Shown here piece by piece: positions 9,314-20,165 of a stretch of DNA of 64,000 nt. Source of the stretch: Pseudomonas sp. TH41 (lineage in GTDB: Bacteria; Pseudomonadota; Gammaproteobacteria; Pseudomonadales; Pseudomonadaceae); contig NZ_JAEKFH010000003.1 in the NCBI RefSeq assembly GCF_016650695.1, positions 1,570,001 to 1,634,000 of the forward strand. Direction: 5' to 3'. Both the position numbers and the translations under genes were made by a program. A model generated the notes under the pieces. That model saw only the letters and a program-made list of their open reading frames with translations. It searched no databases and was not told the DNA's origin. Numbering within the stretch: position 1 is the first letter of the stretch; each line of letters begins with the position of its first letter.

Positions 9314-9403
9314 ATGTCCATTAATAGTCTGTTGTGCAGTTTGCTCGCCGCTTATGCCTGTGGCGCCAGTGGCACCTACGAAACACCCCAGCGCGAAGTT
9401 TAG
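9314..9403 (+). CDS. Possible 29-residue small protein between azurin and the LOG gene
   Basis: An ATG at 9314 with GGAG eight bases upstream opens a 29-codon frame, MSINSLLCSLLAAYACGASG followed by a short polar tail, ending in TAG at 9403. The first half is hydrophobic with small residues and two Cys, like a tiny membrane or exported peptide. It precedes the LOG-family gene by 59 bases on the same strand and could share its transcript. I do not recognise it. The ribosome site and hydrophobic pattern are the only support. The rest of the 342-bp azurin-LOG gap holds the azurin promoter region. Confidence 0.4.
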   Translation: MSINSLLCSLLAAYACGASGTYETPQREV

Positions 9404-9462
9404 ACCTTGGAACGCCGCTTGCCTGCCTTTACTCTGTCGCCATCCTGACCCTGGAGTAAGGC

Positions 9463-10050
9463 ATGTCTTTAACGTCCGTTTGTGTATTTTGCGGTGCCAG
9501 CACCGGCGCCAACCCGGCTTATCGTGAAGCGGCTGTCGCCCTCGGGCGAGCATTGGCCGAGCGCAAGTTGACCCTGGTCTATGGCGGCGGTGCTGTCGGG
9601 CTGATGGGGATCGTGGCCGATGCCGCACTGGCGGCGGGCGGAGAAGTGATCGGGATCATTCCGCAAAGCCTCAAAGACAAGGAAATCGGTCACAGCGGCC
9701 TGACTCGACTGGAAGTGGTCGATGGCATGCATGCACGCAAGGCGCGGATGGCCGAACTCAGCGACGCGTTCATCGCACTGCCCGGCGGTCTGGGCACGCT
9801 GGAAGAGCTGTTTGAAGTCTGGACGTGGGGCCAGCTCGGCTACCACGGCAAACCGCTCGGTCTGCTGGAAGTGAACGGCTTCTACAGCAAGTTGACTGCT
9901 TTTCTTAATCATATCGTCGGCGAAGGCTTCGTTCGCGAACCACACCGTGACATGCTGCAAGTGAGCGAATCGCCGCAAACCCTGCTCGATGCCCTAGACG
10001 CCTGGCAACCCTCGGTCCAGCCAAAATGGGCCGAGCAAAAACCCAGCTAA
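9463..10050 (+). CDS. LOG family protein (cytokinin riboside monophosphate phosphoribohydrolase type, TIGR00730)
   Basis: A 195-aa Rossmann-like protein. The diagnostic motifs are present: [11 protein letters not shown] for phosphate binding, the MHARKARM segment and [12 protein letters not shown], which match the PGGxGTxxE signature of LOG phosphoribohydrolases. Members hydrolyse nucleoside 5'-monophosphates to a base and ribose 5-phosphate. Older annotations as lysine decarboxylase are wrong. GGAGTAAGGC precedes the ATG. It corresponds to PA4923, also next to azurin. Its physiological substrate in Pseudomonas is not known. Confidence 0.88.
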   Translation: MSLTSVCVFCGASTGANPAYREAAVALGRALAERKLTLVYGGGAVGLMGIVADAALAAGGEVIGIIPQSLKDKEIGHSGLTRLEVVDGMHARKARMAELSDAFIALPGGLGTLEELFEVWTWGQLGYHGKPLGLLEVNGFYSKLTAFLNHIVGEGFVREPHRDMLQVSESPQTLLDALDAWQPSVQPKWAEQKPS

Positions 10051-10118
10051 CGGCTCGGCACCGATACAGGGCAGAATATGCGCCGCTCAACCTCACCTTC
10101 GACCCCAGAGGATCGCCC

Positions 10119-10310
10119 ATGGCTAAACCTAATTATTCCTTCGCCAAACGTCAGAGAGACTTGGCCAAGGAGCAGAAGAAAGAGGAAAAGCTTCAGCGCA
10201 AGAAAGCTACAGCTGAAGAAGAAGCCGCCGCACTGAACCCCGATGCAGAAGGTGAAGTGGCCGCAGAAAGTGATGTTGAAGCACCGAAAGATCAGGCGCC
10301 CGACGCCTGA
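10119..10310 (+). CDS. Small lysine/glutamate-rich conserved hypothetical protein
   Basis: A 63-aa highly charged protein. The N-terminal half, MAKPNYSFAKRQRDLAKEQK, is basic and helical, then a K/E-rich stretch gives way to an acidic, Ala-rich tail (about residues 32-63). There is no signal peptide or membrane segment. AGAGGATCGCCC precedes the ATG. A longer in-frame start at 10026 overlaps the end of the LOG gene and lacks a ribosome site. Pseudomonads commonly carry a protein with this MAKPNYSFAKRQRDLAKE opening. Its function is unknown, and nucleic acid or ribosome binding is only suggested by composition. Confidence 0.8.
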   Translation: MAKPNYSFAKRQRDLAKEQKKEEKLQRKKATAEEEAAALNPDAEGEVAAESDVEAPKDQAPDA

Positions 10311-10357
10311 GACCCTCAGGGCCCGATGATCTGATCAGGCCCACCGGATCTGTGTCC

Positions 10358-10384
10358 AGGGTCAGCAGAACCTTTGCTGACCCT
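10358..10384 (+). terminator. Perfect 10-bp hairpin after the small basic protein gene
   Basis: AGGGTCAGCA (10358-10367) pairs fully with TGCTGACCCT (10375-10384) around a 7-base loop. There is no T-run after it, so it may be an mRNA 3' end stabiliser or weak terminator. Confidence 0.5.
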
Positions 10385-10418
10385 CACAGGCCAATCTGAA
10401 ATCCCACACATCCTCCCC

Positions 10419-10516
10419 TGTAGGAGCGAGCTTGCTCGCGATGGTCGTCAACGATACGCTGCCAAGCCTGATACCCCGGCGCTCTCAGGTTTATCGCGAG
10501 CAAGCTCGCTCCTACA
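10419..10516. repeat. REPIN, family A
   Basis: The inverted pair of GTAGGAGCGAGCTTGCTCGC cores has an internal GATGGTCGTCAACGAT block, as in other family A copies. It lies between the convergent small basic protein gene and the transglutaminase operon end. Confidence 0.9.
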
Positions 10517-10526
10517 TTGGATCTTC

Positions 10527-11417
10527 TTAATCCAGTGGCATTACCGTGACACGGACTTCAGGATCGTGATTACCCCCTCCCAGAATCACCCCCCGCAACG
10601 GCGAAACATCAGAGAAATCCCGGCCCCAGGCCAGGGTGATGTGCTCCAGCGCCGGTTGCACATTGTTCGTCGGATCAAAGTCGACCCAACCCAGCACTGG
10701 GCAAAACACTGAAACCCAGGCATGCGACGCATCGGCACCCATCAATCGGGGCTGGCCTGGCGGCGGCTGAGTCAGTAGGTAGCCGCTGATGTAGCGCGCG
10801 GCCAAACCACGGGAGCGTACACACGCGAGCATCAGGTGAGCGAAATCCTGACAGACACCGCGCCGCCGCTCCAAAACTTCCACCAACGGCGTCGCCACTT
10901 GAGTCGCTTCGGCATCGAAAGTGAATTCGCTGAAAATCTTCTGCATCAGCGCTTGAACACCCAGCAACAGCGGCCGGCCCGACGGAAAGCAGCTTTGCGA
11001 GAACTCGACAAAATTGCGTTTCAAATGCACATAGGGCGACTCGAACCGATAACGGCAAGCGTCGAGTATCTCGGGTGAAAGCGGCTGACTGCTGTACATC
11101 AGCGCATTGCGGGTTTCTTCCCACGCCGGCGATTGGCTGAAATCCAGGGTTGGCCGGGCCAGCACTTCGACCGTGAGGCTGGCATTGACCAGCAATTCAT
11201 CGTGCGGCCGCTCGAACGCCAGCCGGGTCAGCGGATTGCCGAACACGTCCAGTTCGTCCCGGCGCGAGGTCGGCTCCGGACTGATCTGCAGTTGCTGTGC
11301 GGTGCAGCGCTGCCAGGCGCAGGGTCGTGGCCACAGATGCGCCAACTGCTGGGCCAGGGACACGGGGCTGTCATAGTGATAATGGGTGTCGTGGAATATC
11401 TGGTAATGAGCACTCAT
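10527..11417 (-). CDS. Transglutaminase-like superfamily protein (operon gene 3)
   Basis: A 296-aa protein with an N-terminal bacterial transglutaminase beta domain (MSAHYQIFHDTHYHYDSPVS and on) and a transglutaminase/protease core. The candidate triad is Cys189 in RRGVCQDFAHL, His232 in ASHAWVSVF and Asp248 in VDFDPTNN. There is no signal peptide, so it is predicted to be cytoplasmic. Its start overlaps the stop of the ATP-grasp/alpha-E gene as TGATG, indicating translational coupling. This trio belongs to the predicted peptide-ligating/modifying systems described by comparative genomics around circularly permuted ATP-grasp and alpha-E domains. The reaction and substrate are unknown. It may hydrolyse or transfer an amide made by its partner. 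Confidence 0.85.
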   Translation of the reverse strand: MSAHYQIFHDTHYHYDSPVSLAQQLAHLWPRPCAWQRCTAQQLQISPEPTSRRDELDVFGNPLTRLAFERPHDELLVNASLTVEVLARPTLDFSQSPAWEETRNALMYSSQPLSPEILDACRYRFESPYVHLKRNFVEFSQSCFPSGRPLLLGVQALMQKIFSEFTFDAEATQVATPLVEVLERRRGVCQDFAHLMLACVRSRGLAARYISGYLLTQPPPGQPRLMGADASHAWVSVFCPVLGWVDFDPTNNVQPALEHITLAWGRDFSDVSPLRGVILGGGNHDPEVRVTVMPLD

Positions 11418-13903
11418 CAGAGGGACACCGTGCGCTGGCTGACATCATCGACATGGGCGAAATGACGCAACGCCAGGCGATCCGACACCTGGCCACTGGC
11501 ATCGGCGATCTCTTGCAGCAGATCGGCCAAACCATTGATGGCCGCGCGGACGCTGGCTTCGCCGAACAGCGAGTTTTCCAGACAACCAAAGTCGAATCGC
11601 GCCAAGCGCTCCACCAACGGTGACAGGCCTGCTTCGCGCGGTACGCCAAAGTCGTCGTTCAACTGTTTAAGGGTGCGGGTCACCAGTTTCAACTGGAACA
11701 ACACGGCATGCGGGTTCTGTTCGTCGAGCAGCAACAGGTCAAGCACCGGAATCAATTGCGCCACGGCCAAATACCGCGAACGGTAGGTGATGCTGCTGTT
11801 ACCCAGCTCCAGCAGCCATTCCAGCCCGGCCTGATCGAAAGCACCGGCCCCCCGCAAAAACGCCGCCAGGCTGCCGCTGAGAAACTGCAACCGCTCGATC
11901 CGTCGGCCGATCATCAGGAAGCGCCAACCTTCGTCCCGGGTCATATCGTCCAGGGCAAAACCGGACAGCGCCGCCAGGGACATGACCAGACGATTGAGGA
12001 AGTCCAGCAACTCGCCGAAATCCGGTTCTTCGGTTTCCAGTTCCATGGCTTCGCGCTGCAACTCCACCAGTGCCTGCCAGTTTTCCCGCGACAGTTTGCC
12101 TCGCACCTGCGAGGCCGCCCATTGCAAGCGCTGCAGGTTGGAACGCAGGCTGAACGGCCAGTCATCGCCGAGAATCGCCGCCAGTAACCGCTCCGGCAAG
12201 TCACCTTCATCGGGCAACAACATCAGCCGCTCACCGAGATCGACCGCCGCCTTCAGGGCCTGCGGATCATCGCCATCGACGTACCGCGCCAGCATGATCC
12301 GCAGAAGCCGCGCGCTGTCATCGCAGCGCTCGCAGTAACGACCGAACCAGAACAGGTTTTCCACCACCCGCGACGGCAAATAGGGATCGCGCCGCACCAG
12401 ATCGTGGACGCCAATGTTGCGCTGGGCTTTCCACTGCTCGCCGCTTGGCGGACGCTCTCCAAGCACCCAAGTATCCTTGCTCGCGCCGCCGCGCTGCATC
12501 GACACCACTTCGGCATTCGCCTCGGCGGCCACTCGGGTCAGGCCACCGGGCAGCACCCGATAACCTTCCTGACTGGCCACCGCATACATGCGCATGCCGA
12601 TGGCCCGGGGTTGCAGCTGACCGTCTTCGGCCTGCCAGATTGGTGCCTGCGACAACTGCGCAAGTTCTTGCGCGACATAGGCGTAAGGCCGGGCTTGCAT
12701 GCGCTCTGCCAGGCCTTGACGCTGTTTTTCACTCAAGTCACGGCCAAACACCGGAGCGAAGCTTTGCGAGGGGAATGCGGGCTTGATCAACAGTTCCGGC
12801 AATTTTTCCAGGGCCTGTGCGAGCACCGGCGCTTCGCCGCACCACCAGGTGGCGATGGACGGCAGGATCAGTTCTTCGCCGAACAGAAACTGATTGATCC
12901 TCGGCAGAAAGCCCAGCAAACCCGGCGACTCCAGCACACCGCTGCCCAAGGCATTCGCCACCAGCACCCGCCCTTGCCGCACGGCTTCGAGCAGGCCCGG
13001 CACGCCAAGGGCTGAGTCGGTGCGCAATTCCAACGGATCGCAGAAGTCATCGTCGAGCCGACGCATGATCGCGTGGACCCGCCGTAAGCCGCTCAAGGTT
13101 TTCAGGTACACCGTGGCATCCCTGACGGTCAGGTCCCCGCCCTCCACCAGCGGATAACCGAGCTGGCGCGCCAGATAGAGATGCTCGAAATAGCTTTCGT
13201 TGAAACGTCCCGGCGTCAACAACACCACCAATGGCGCTTCGTCGTCGCTCGGTGCCTGGCGGGCCAGGGTTTCCTGAAGCGTGCGGAAGAATCCGGCCAG
13301 GTGCTGCACCTTTAAATCGCGGTACAGCTCGGGAAAGGCGCGGGACACGATGGTCCGGTTTTCCAGTGCATAACCGGCACCGGACGGCGCTTGAGTCCGA
13401 TCCGCCGTGACCCACCAGCGACCGTCGGGCGTACGCGCCAGATCCACGGCATACAGATGAAGAAAGGCCCCGTGAGGCGGCGTAATACCCTGACAAGGCC
13501 AGAGGAAGTTGTTGTGGCCAAATACCAGCTCAGCCGGCAGCAGACCTTCAGCGATCAAGCGCTGCGGCCCGTACAAGTCCGCCAACACCGCATTCAGCAG
13601 CCGGGCCCTCTGAGCGATGCCGGCGGACAACTGCTGCCATTCATCAGCGGCAATCACATGCGGCAGCAAGTCCAGCTCCCACGGCCGATCGGCGCCCTTG
13701 GGGTCGGCGTAGACGTTGTAGGTCACGCCGTTTTCCTGGATTTGCCGGGTCAGCAGTGCCTGACGCTGCACCAGCTGCGTTGGCGTGCTGCGTTGCAATT
13801 GGTCGAACAGCCGCCGCCAATGCGGGCGCACGGCGCCGCTGGTGTCGAGCAGTTCGTGATAAGTCCCCGCCGTCAGCGGGTAGCGGTCAAGCAGGTCAGG
13901 CAT
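11417..13903 (-). CDS. Circularly permuted type 2 ATP-grasp + alpha-E domain fusion protein (operon gene 2)
   Basis: An 828-aa two-part protein. The first about 480 residues are the circularly permuted ATP-grasp (former DUF404/DUF407) with VLLTPGRFNESYFEHLYLAR and IKPAFPSQSFAPVFG segments. From about residue 500, SRVVENLFWFGRYCERCDDS begins the alpha-helical alpha-E domain (former DUF403). In most genomes these are separate genes, COG2308 and COG2307; here they are fused. ATP-grasp enzymes form amide bonds by an acylphosphate, so the protein is a predicted ligase acting with the two transglutaminase-like neighbours. The ATG at 13903 is chosen; an in-frame TTG at 13924 is possible and neither has a strong ribosome site. 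The substrate is unknown. Confidence 0.85.
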   Translation of the reverse strand: MPDLLDRYPLTAGTYHELLDTSGAVRPHWRRLFDQLQRSTPTQLVQRQALLTRQIQENGVTYNVYADPKGADRPWELDLLPHVIAADEWQQLSAGIAQRARLLNAVLADLYGPQRLIAEGLLPAELVFGHNNFLWPCQGITPPHGAFLHLYAVDLARTPDGRWWVTADRTQAPSGAGYALENRTIVSRAFPELYRDLKVQHLAGFFRTLQETLARQAPSDDEAPLVVLLTPGRFNESYFEHLYLARQLGYPLVEGGDLTVRDATVYLKTLSGLRRVHAIMRRLDDDFCDPLELRTDSALGVPGLLEAVRQGRVLVANALGSGVLESPGLLGFLPRINQFLFGEELILPSIATWWCGEAPVLAQALEKLPELLIKPAFPSQSFAPVFGRDLSEKQRQGLAERMQARPYAYVAQELAQLSQAPIWQAEDGQLQPRAIGMRMYAVASQEGYRVLPGGLTRVAAEANAEVVSMQRGGASKDTWVLGERPPSGEQWKAQRNIGVHDLVRRDPYLPSRVVENLFWFGRYCERCDDSARLLRIMLARYVDGDDPQALKAAVDLGERLMLLPDEGDLPERLLAAILGDDWPFSLRSNLQRLQWAASQVRGKLSRENWQALVELQREAMELETEEPDFGELLDFLNRLVMSLAALSGFALDDMTRDEGWRFLMIGRRIERLQFLSGSLAAFLRGAGAFDQAGLEWLLELGNSSITYRSRYLAVAQLIPVLDLLLLDEQNPHAVLFQLKLVTRTLKQLNDDFGVPREAGLSPLVERLARFDFGCLENSLFGEASVRAAINGLADLLQEIADASGQVSDRLALRHFAHVDDVSQRTVSL

Positions 13904-13991
13904 GGAATGCTCGGCAGACAGCAATGAACAGTCAGACTAGCGCAGGCTCATGACGCCCGGATATACGAAAAATCCGAGCGTCGTGTACGGT

Positions 13992-16900
13992 TTAGAAACG
14001 TCGTAAATCGAGAGTCATCGGCAGCTCGTCGTTAATTTCCATCATCGGTATAGGAAGTTTCCCTGGGCTGTGTCCGACGCGGAAAAACCGCGCCATTCGC
14101 CGACTCTCGGCCTCATTGGCGTTTACCGGCAAGCTGTCGTAATTACGCCCGCCCGGATGGGCAACGTGGTACTGACACCCCCCCAGCGAGCGTTGCATCC
14201 AGGTGTCGAGCAGGTCGAACACCAGTGGCGCATGCACGGGGATCGTTGGTTGCAGGCAGTTGGCCGGTTGCCAGGCACGGAAGCGCACACCGGCAACAAA
14301 TTCGCCGACTCGCCCAGTGGGCTGCAATGGCACCGGAACGCCGTTGCACGTCAGCAAATAACGCTGCGGCGGCAGGCCGGTGAGTTTCACCTGCAAACGC
14401 TCAAGGGATGAATCGACGTAACGCACCGTGCCGCCGACCGCGCCTTCCTCGCCCAGCACATGCCAGGGCTCCAGCGCCTGACGCAATTCCAGTTCGATGC
14501 CGCTGACGGCGTAATCACCGACCTTGGGAAAACGAAACGCCAGATGCGCCGCGAACCACTCGGCACGTACGGGATAACCCGCGGCGTTGAGGTCGACGAT
14601 GACATCGGCGAAGTCCTGTTCAATGAAGTGCGGCAACAGAAATCGGTCATGCAGTTCAGTGCCCCAGCGCGCCAGTTTCGGCGGCGCATAGGGCTCGCGC
14701 CAGAACCGCGCGACCAGCGCCCGCAGCAACAACTGTTGCGCCAGGCTCATGCGTGCATGGGGCGGCATTTCAAAGGCGCGCAGTTCCAGTAATCCAAGGC
14801 GCCCCGTCGCGCCATCCGGCGAATAGAGCTTGTCGATGCAAAACTCGGCGCGATGGGTGTTGCCAGTCACATCGATCAGCAGGTTACGCAGTAACCGGTC
14901 GACCAGCCACGGCGCGCACTCCTCGCCCGGCTCAGGCATTTGGGCAAAGGCGATTTCAAGCTCATATAAAGCATCGTTGCGCGCCTCATCAACGCGCGGA
15001 GCCTGGGACGTCGGGCCGATGAACAATCCGGAAAACAGGTAGGACAAGGATGGATGGTTATGCCAGTAGCTGATCAGGCTGCGCAGCAAATCCGGCCGAC
15101 GCAAAAACGGTGAATCGGCCGGTGTCGCGCCACCCAGGACGAAATGATTTCCGCCGCCGGTGCCGGTGTGCCGGCCATCGATCATGAATTTCTCGGTGGT
15201 CAGGCGGGTCTGGCGCGCCTCTTCGTAAAGGAATTCGGTGCGTTCGACCAGCTCATCCCACGTGGCGGACGGTTGTACATTGACCTCGATCACACCCGGG
15301 TCGGGCGTGATGCGGAAATTGCTCAGGCGCGGATCGCTCGGCGGCTCATAGCCTTCCAGCAACACCGGGCAATTCAGCTCCTGAGCCGTGGCCTCGATGG
15401 CGCTGACCAGTTCCAGATAATCCTCGACACTCTCCAGTGGCGGCATGAACAGGTACAACCGCCCTTCCCGCGCCTCGGCACAGAACGCGGTGCGGGTCAG
15501 CCAGTCGGCAGATTCATCGATCTTCGGTACGCGCTCTTGCGCAATCGCAGGCTCACCCTGGCTTTGCAGTTGCGCAGTGTCGGGCAACGGCGGGAAATCC
15601 TGATTCGGGTCCACGGGATGAATGAACGGATACTCCGCCGCTTTCACCCACGGCTGTGAGCCGAGCGGCAAGCGATAACCCAGTGGCGAATCCCCTGGCA
15701 CCAATCGGCAATGCTCATCGCGCAGGTACCAGCGACCGCTTTGCCATTGATCGCCCTTGGCGGTGCGCGCCAGCGGCAGAACCTGGCCGATGACTTTATC
15801 CAGGCCTTGGCTGAAGACTTTGCGTAAACGCGCACGCTCAAGCGGTTCTTCCAGACGCGAATCTTCGGCGCTGACGTTCTGCGGCAACGTCCCCTCGCGC
15901 CAGAGGTAATAGAAGTTGTCTTCGTAAGCCGGAAACACAAATCGTGTCGGAATTTTCAGGCGTTCGGCAACGCTCGCGAGAAAACGCCCCGCCAGTTCGC
16001 CATCGGCACCGTAGTCTTCCTGCTCGTTGGCGATCAGCGCGCTGTTGTGCCAGATCGGCACGCCGTCGCGGCGCCAGTAGCAATTCAGCGACCAGCGCGG
16101 CAGTTGCTCACCGGGGTACCACTTGCCTTGACCAAAATGCACCAGCCCCTTGGGGGCGTAACGCTTGCGCATGCGCTGGAACAGTTCGGCGGACAGGCGA
16201 CGTTTATCTGGCCCGAGTGCCGCCGAGTTCCATTCGGCGCCGTCCGGGTCGTCGATGGATACAAAGGTCGGCTCCCCGCCCATGGTCAGGCGCACGTCGC
16301 CCTCCAGCAGGTCGGCATCGATTTGCCGCCCCAGCGCCTGAATCGCCAGCCACTGGTCTTCTGTGTAGGGCTTTGTGACGCGTGGCGCCTCCCAAATCCG
16401 TTCCACGGACATCTCGTGGATGAATTCGCACTCGCAGGGTTCAACCAAGCCGCTGATCGGTGCCGCAGAGCCCGGATCGGGACTACACGCCAACGGAATG
16501 TGTCCTTCGCCGGCAAACAGCCCTGAGGTCGCATCCAGGCCGATCCAGCCGGCACCGGGCAAGTAGACCTCGCACCAGGCATGCAAGTCCGTGAAGTCAA
16601 CGTCAGTGCCGGACGGACCGTCGAGGCTTTTGACGTCGGCGGTCAGCTGGATCAGGTAGCCGGAGACGAAACGTGCCGCCAGCCCGAGGTTGCGCAGCAG
16701 TTGCACCAGCAACCATGCCGAATCGCGGCAGGAGCCGGAGGCTTGTTCGAGGGTGTGTTCGGGCGTTTGCACACCCGGCTCCATGCGGATCAGGTAGCCG
16801 ATGTCTTCACTCAAACGCTGATTGAGCGCGACCAGAAAATCCACGCTGGGCAGCGGCGTGCGGTCGATGCCATCCAGATAGGCCTTGAACGTCGGCGTCA

Positions 16901-17267
16901 GGGGCAAGGTTTCGAGGTACGGCGCCAGCTCCTTGCGCTCGTCGGCGGCGTAGGTGAAAGGGATTTTTTCGGCGTAGGGCTCGAGGAAGAAGTCGAACGG
17001 ATTGAAGACCGCCATCTCTGCCAGCAGATCGACTTCGATCCGCAGCTCATCGGTTTTCTCAGGAAACACCAACCGCGCCAGGTAGTTACCTTGGGGGTCC
17101 TGTTGCCAGTTGATGAAATGCTGCTCGGGCGAGACCTTCAGCGCGTAGGACAGTATCCGCGTGCGACTGTGGGCGGCCGGGCGCAGGCGAACGATCTGCG
17201 GACCCAGCTCGACGGCGCGGTCGTAACGGTAATGCGTGACATGGTGCAATGCGACATGGATCGACAC
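13992..17267 (-). CDS. Transglutaminase-DUF2126 fusion protein (operon gene 1)
   Basis: A 1091-aa protein. Residues 1-85 form the transglutaminase N-terminal beta domain. The core carries Cys180 in ASGSCRDSAWLLVQ, His229 in DLHAWCEV and Asp245 in GLDATSG. From about residue 300 to the end is the large DUF2126 region, recognised by RLTMGGEPTFVSIDDPDG, HFGQGKWYPGEQLPRW and IDGRHTGTGGGNHFVLGG. The start is GTG at 17267 with AGGAGG seven bases upstream, a strong site. The 88-bp gap to the next gene and the same strand suggest a single operon with the ATP-grasp/alpha-E and second transglutaminase genes. It is cytoplasmic by sequence. The chemistry of DUF2126 is uncharacterised; its GTGGGNH motif suggests an active site. 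Confidence 0.87.
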   Translation of the reverse strand: MSIHVALHHVTHYRYDRAVELGPQIVRLRPAAHSRTRILSYALKVSPEQHFINWQQDPQGNYLARLVFPEKTDELRIEVDLLAEMAVFNPFDFFLEPYAEKIPFTYAADERKELAPYLETLPLTPTFKAYLDGIDRTPLPSVDFLVALNQRLSEDIGYLIRMEPGVQTPEHTLEQASGSCRDSAWLLVQLLRNLGLAARFVSGYLIQLTADVKSLDGPSGTDVDFTDLHAWCEVYLPGAGWIGLDATSGLFAGEGHIPLACSPDPGSAAPISGLVEPCECEFIHEMSVERIWEAPRVTKPYTEDQWLAIQALGRQIDADLLEGDVRLTMGGEPTFVSIDDPDGAEWNSAALGPDKRRLSAELFQRMRKRYAPKGLVHFGQGKWYPGEQLPRWSLNCYWRRDGVPIWHNSALIANEQEDYGADGELAGRFLASVAERLKIPTRFVFPAYEDNFYYLWREGTLPQNVSAEDSRLEEPLERARLRKVFSQGLDKVIGQVLPLARTAKGDQWQSGRWYLRDEHCRLVPGDSPLGYRLPLGSQPWVKAAEYPFIHPVDPNQDFPPLPDTAQLQSQGEPAIAQERVPKIDESADWLTRTAFCAEAREGRLYLFMPPLESVEDYLELVSAIEATAQELNCPVLLEGYEPPSDPRLSNFRITPDPGVIEVNVQPSATWDELVERTEFLYEEARQTRLTTEKFMIDGRHTGTGGGNHFVLGGATPADSPFLRRPDLLRSLISYWHNHPSLSYLFSGLFIGPTSQAPRVDEARNDALYELEIAFAQMPEPGEECAPWLVDRLLRNLLIDVTGNTHRAEFCIDKLYSPDGATGRLGLLELRAFEMPPHARMSLAQQLLLRALVARFWREPYAPPKLARWGTELHDRFLLPHFIEQDFADVIVDLNAAGYPVRAEWFAAHLAFRFPKVGDYAVSGIELELRQALEPWHVLGEEGAVGGTVRYVDSSLERLQVKLTGLPPQRYLLTCNGVPVPLQPTGRVGEFVAGVRFRAWQPANCLQPTIPVHAPLVFDLLDTWMQRSLGGCQYHVAHPGGRNYDSLPVNANEAESRRMARFFRVGHSPGKLPIPMMEINDELPMTLDLRRF

Positions 17268-17449
17268 GGCGTGCCTCCTGCGAGCCTTAAGCGTATTGGA
17301 AAGCGCGCAAGACTTATGCCATCCAGCGGCGCTGGCGCTTTCTCCGGTTGCCAGGGGCAGTACAGCACCAAAATCGGGCGATGCGGGAAAATGGTTTGAC
17401 AGCGTTGCACGGATTTGTGGCGTTCAGTTGAATTGTCGCCGTCATCTGC

Positions 17450-17552
17450 GGCCTCTTCGCGGGCAAGCCCGCTCCCACAGGGATACGCTGTGGACGCTCG
17501 ACTTGCGTACACCACAAAACACTGTGGGAGCGGGCTTGCCCGCGAAGAGGCC
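17450..17552. repeat. REPIN, family C (GTGGGAGCGGGCTTGCCCGCG)
   Basis: Two cores of GTGGGAGCGGGCTTGCCCGC in opposite orientation have long outer complementarity, GGCCTCTTCGCG at the left and CGCGAAGAGGCC at the right. It occupies most of the 388-bp gap (17268-17655) between the DUF2126 gene and ygiQ, together with the terminator at 17609. I see no gene in the remainder of this gap. Confidence 0.9.
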
Positions 17553-17608
17553 AGCCGCCCCAACACAACTTCCGACCTGATACCCCGATTTCCCGTGGCC
17601 CTGAAACG

Positions 17609-17638
17609 CAAAACGCCAACCCGAAGGTTGGCGTTTTG
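17609..17638 (-). terminator. Rho-independent terminator after ygiQ
   Basis: CAAAACGCCAACC pairs perfectly with GGTTGGCGTTTTG around a 4-base loop, 13 bp in all. On the minus strand, T-rich sequence within and after the 3' arm follows 18 bases after the ygiQ stop. T bases on the plus strand too make it potentially bidirectional. Confidence 0.85.
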
Positions 17639-17655
17639 TTTAGTTCAAGCGAGGC

Positions 17656-19959
<2,304 letters not shown>

Positions 19960-20057
19960 GACGATGACCGGTGTTGAGATGAAAAATCGCGGGCGCGGAA
20001 TATAGCACAAAAAATAACCAATTCCGACGGCTATGGTCGGAAATTGCGAGCACCTCA

Positions 20058-20158
20058 TGTAGGAGCGAGCTTGCTCGCGATGGTCGCTAACGATGACGGG
20101 GGGCTGCCTGGATGAACGCGGCGCCCTGACGTCCTTCGCGAGCAAGCTCGCTCCTACA
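20058..20158. repeat. REPIN, family A (ygiQ-dnaB gap)
   Basis: The inverted pair of GTAGGAGCGAGCTTGCTCGC cores has an internal GATGGTCGCTAACGATGACG block. It ends eight bases before the dnaB stop codon region and probably marks the dnaB transcript end. Confidence 0.9.
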
Positions 20159-20165
20159 TCACAGG

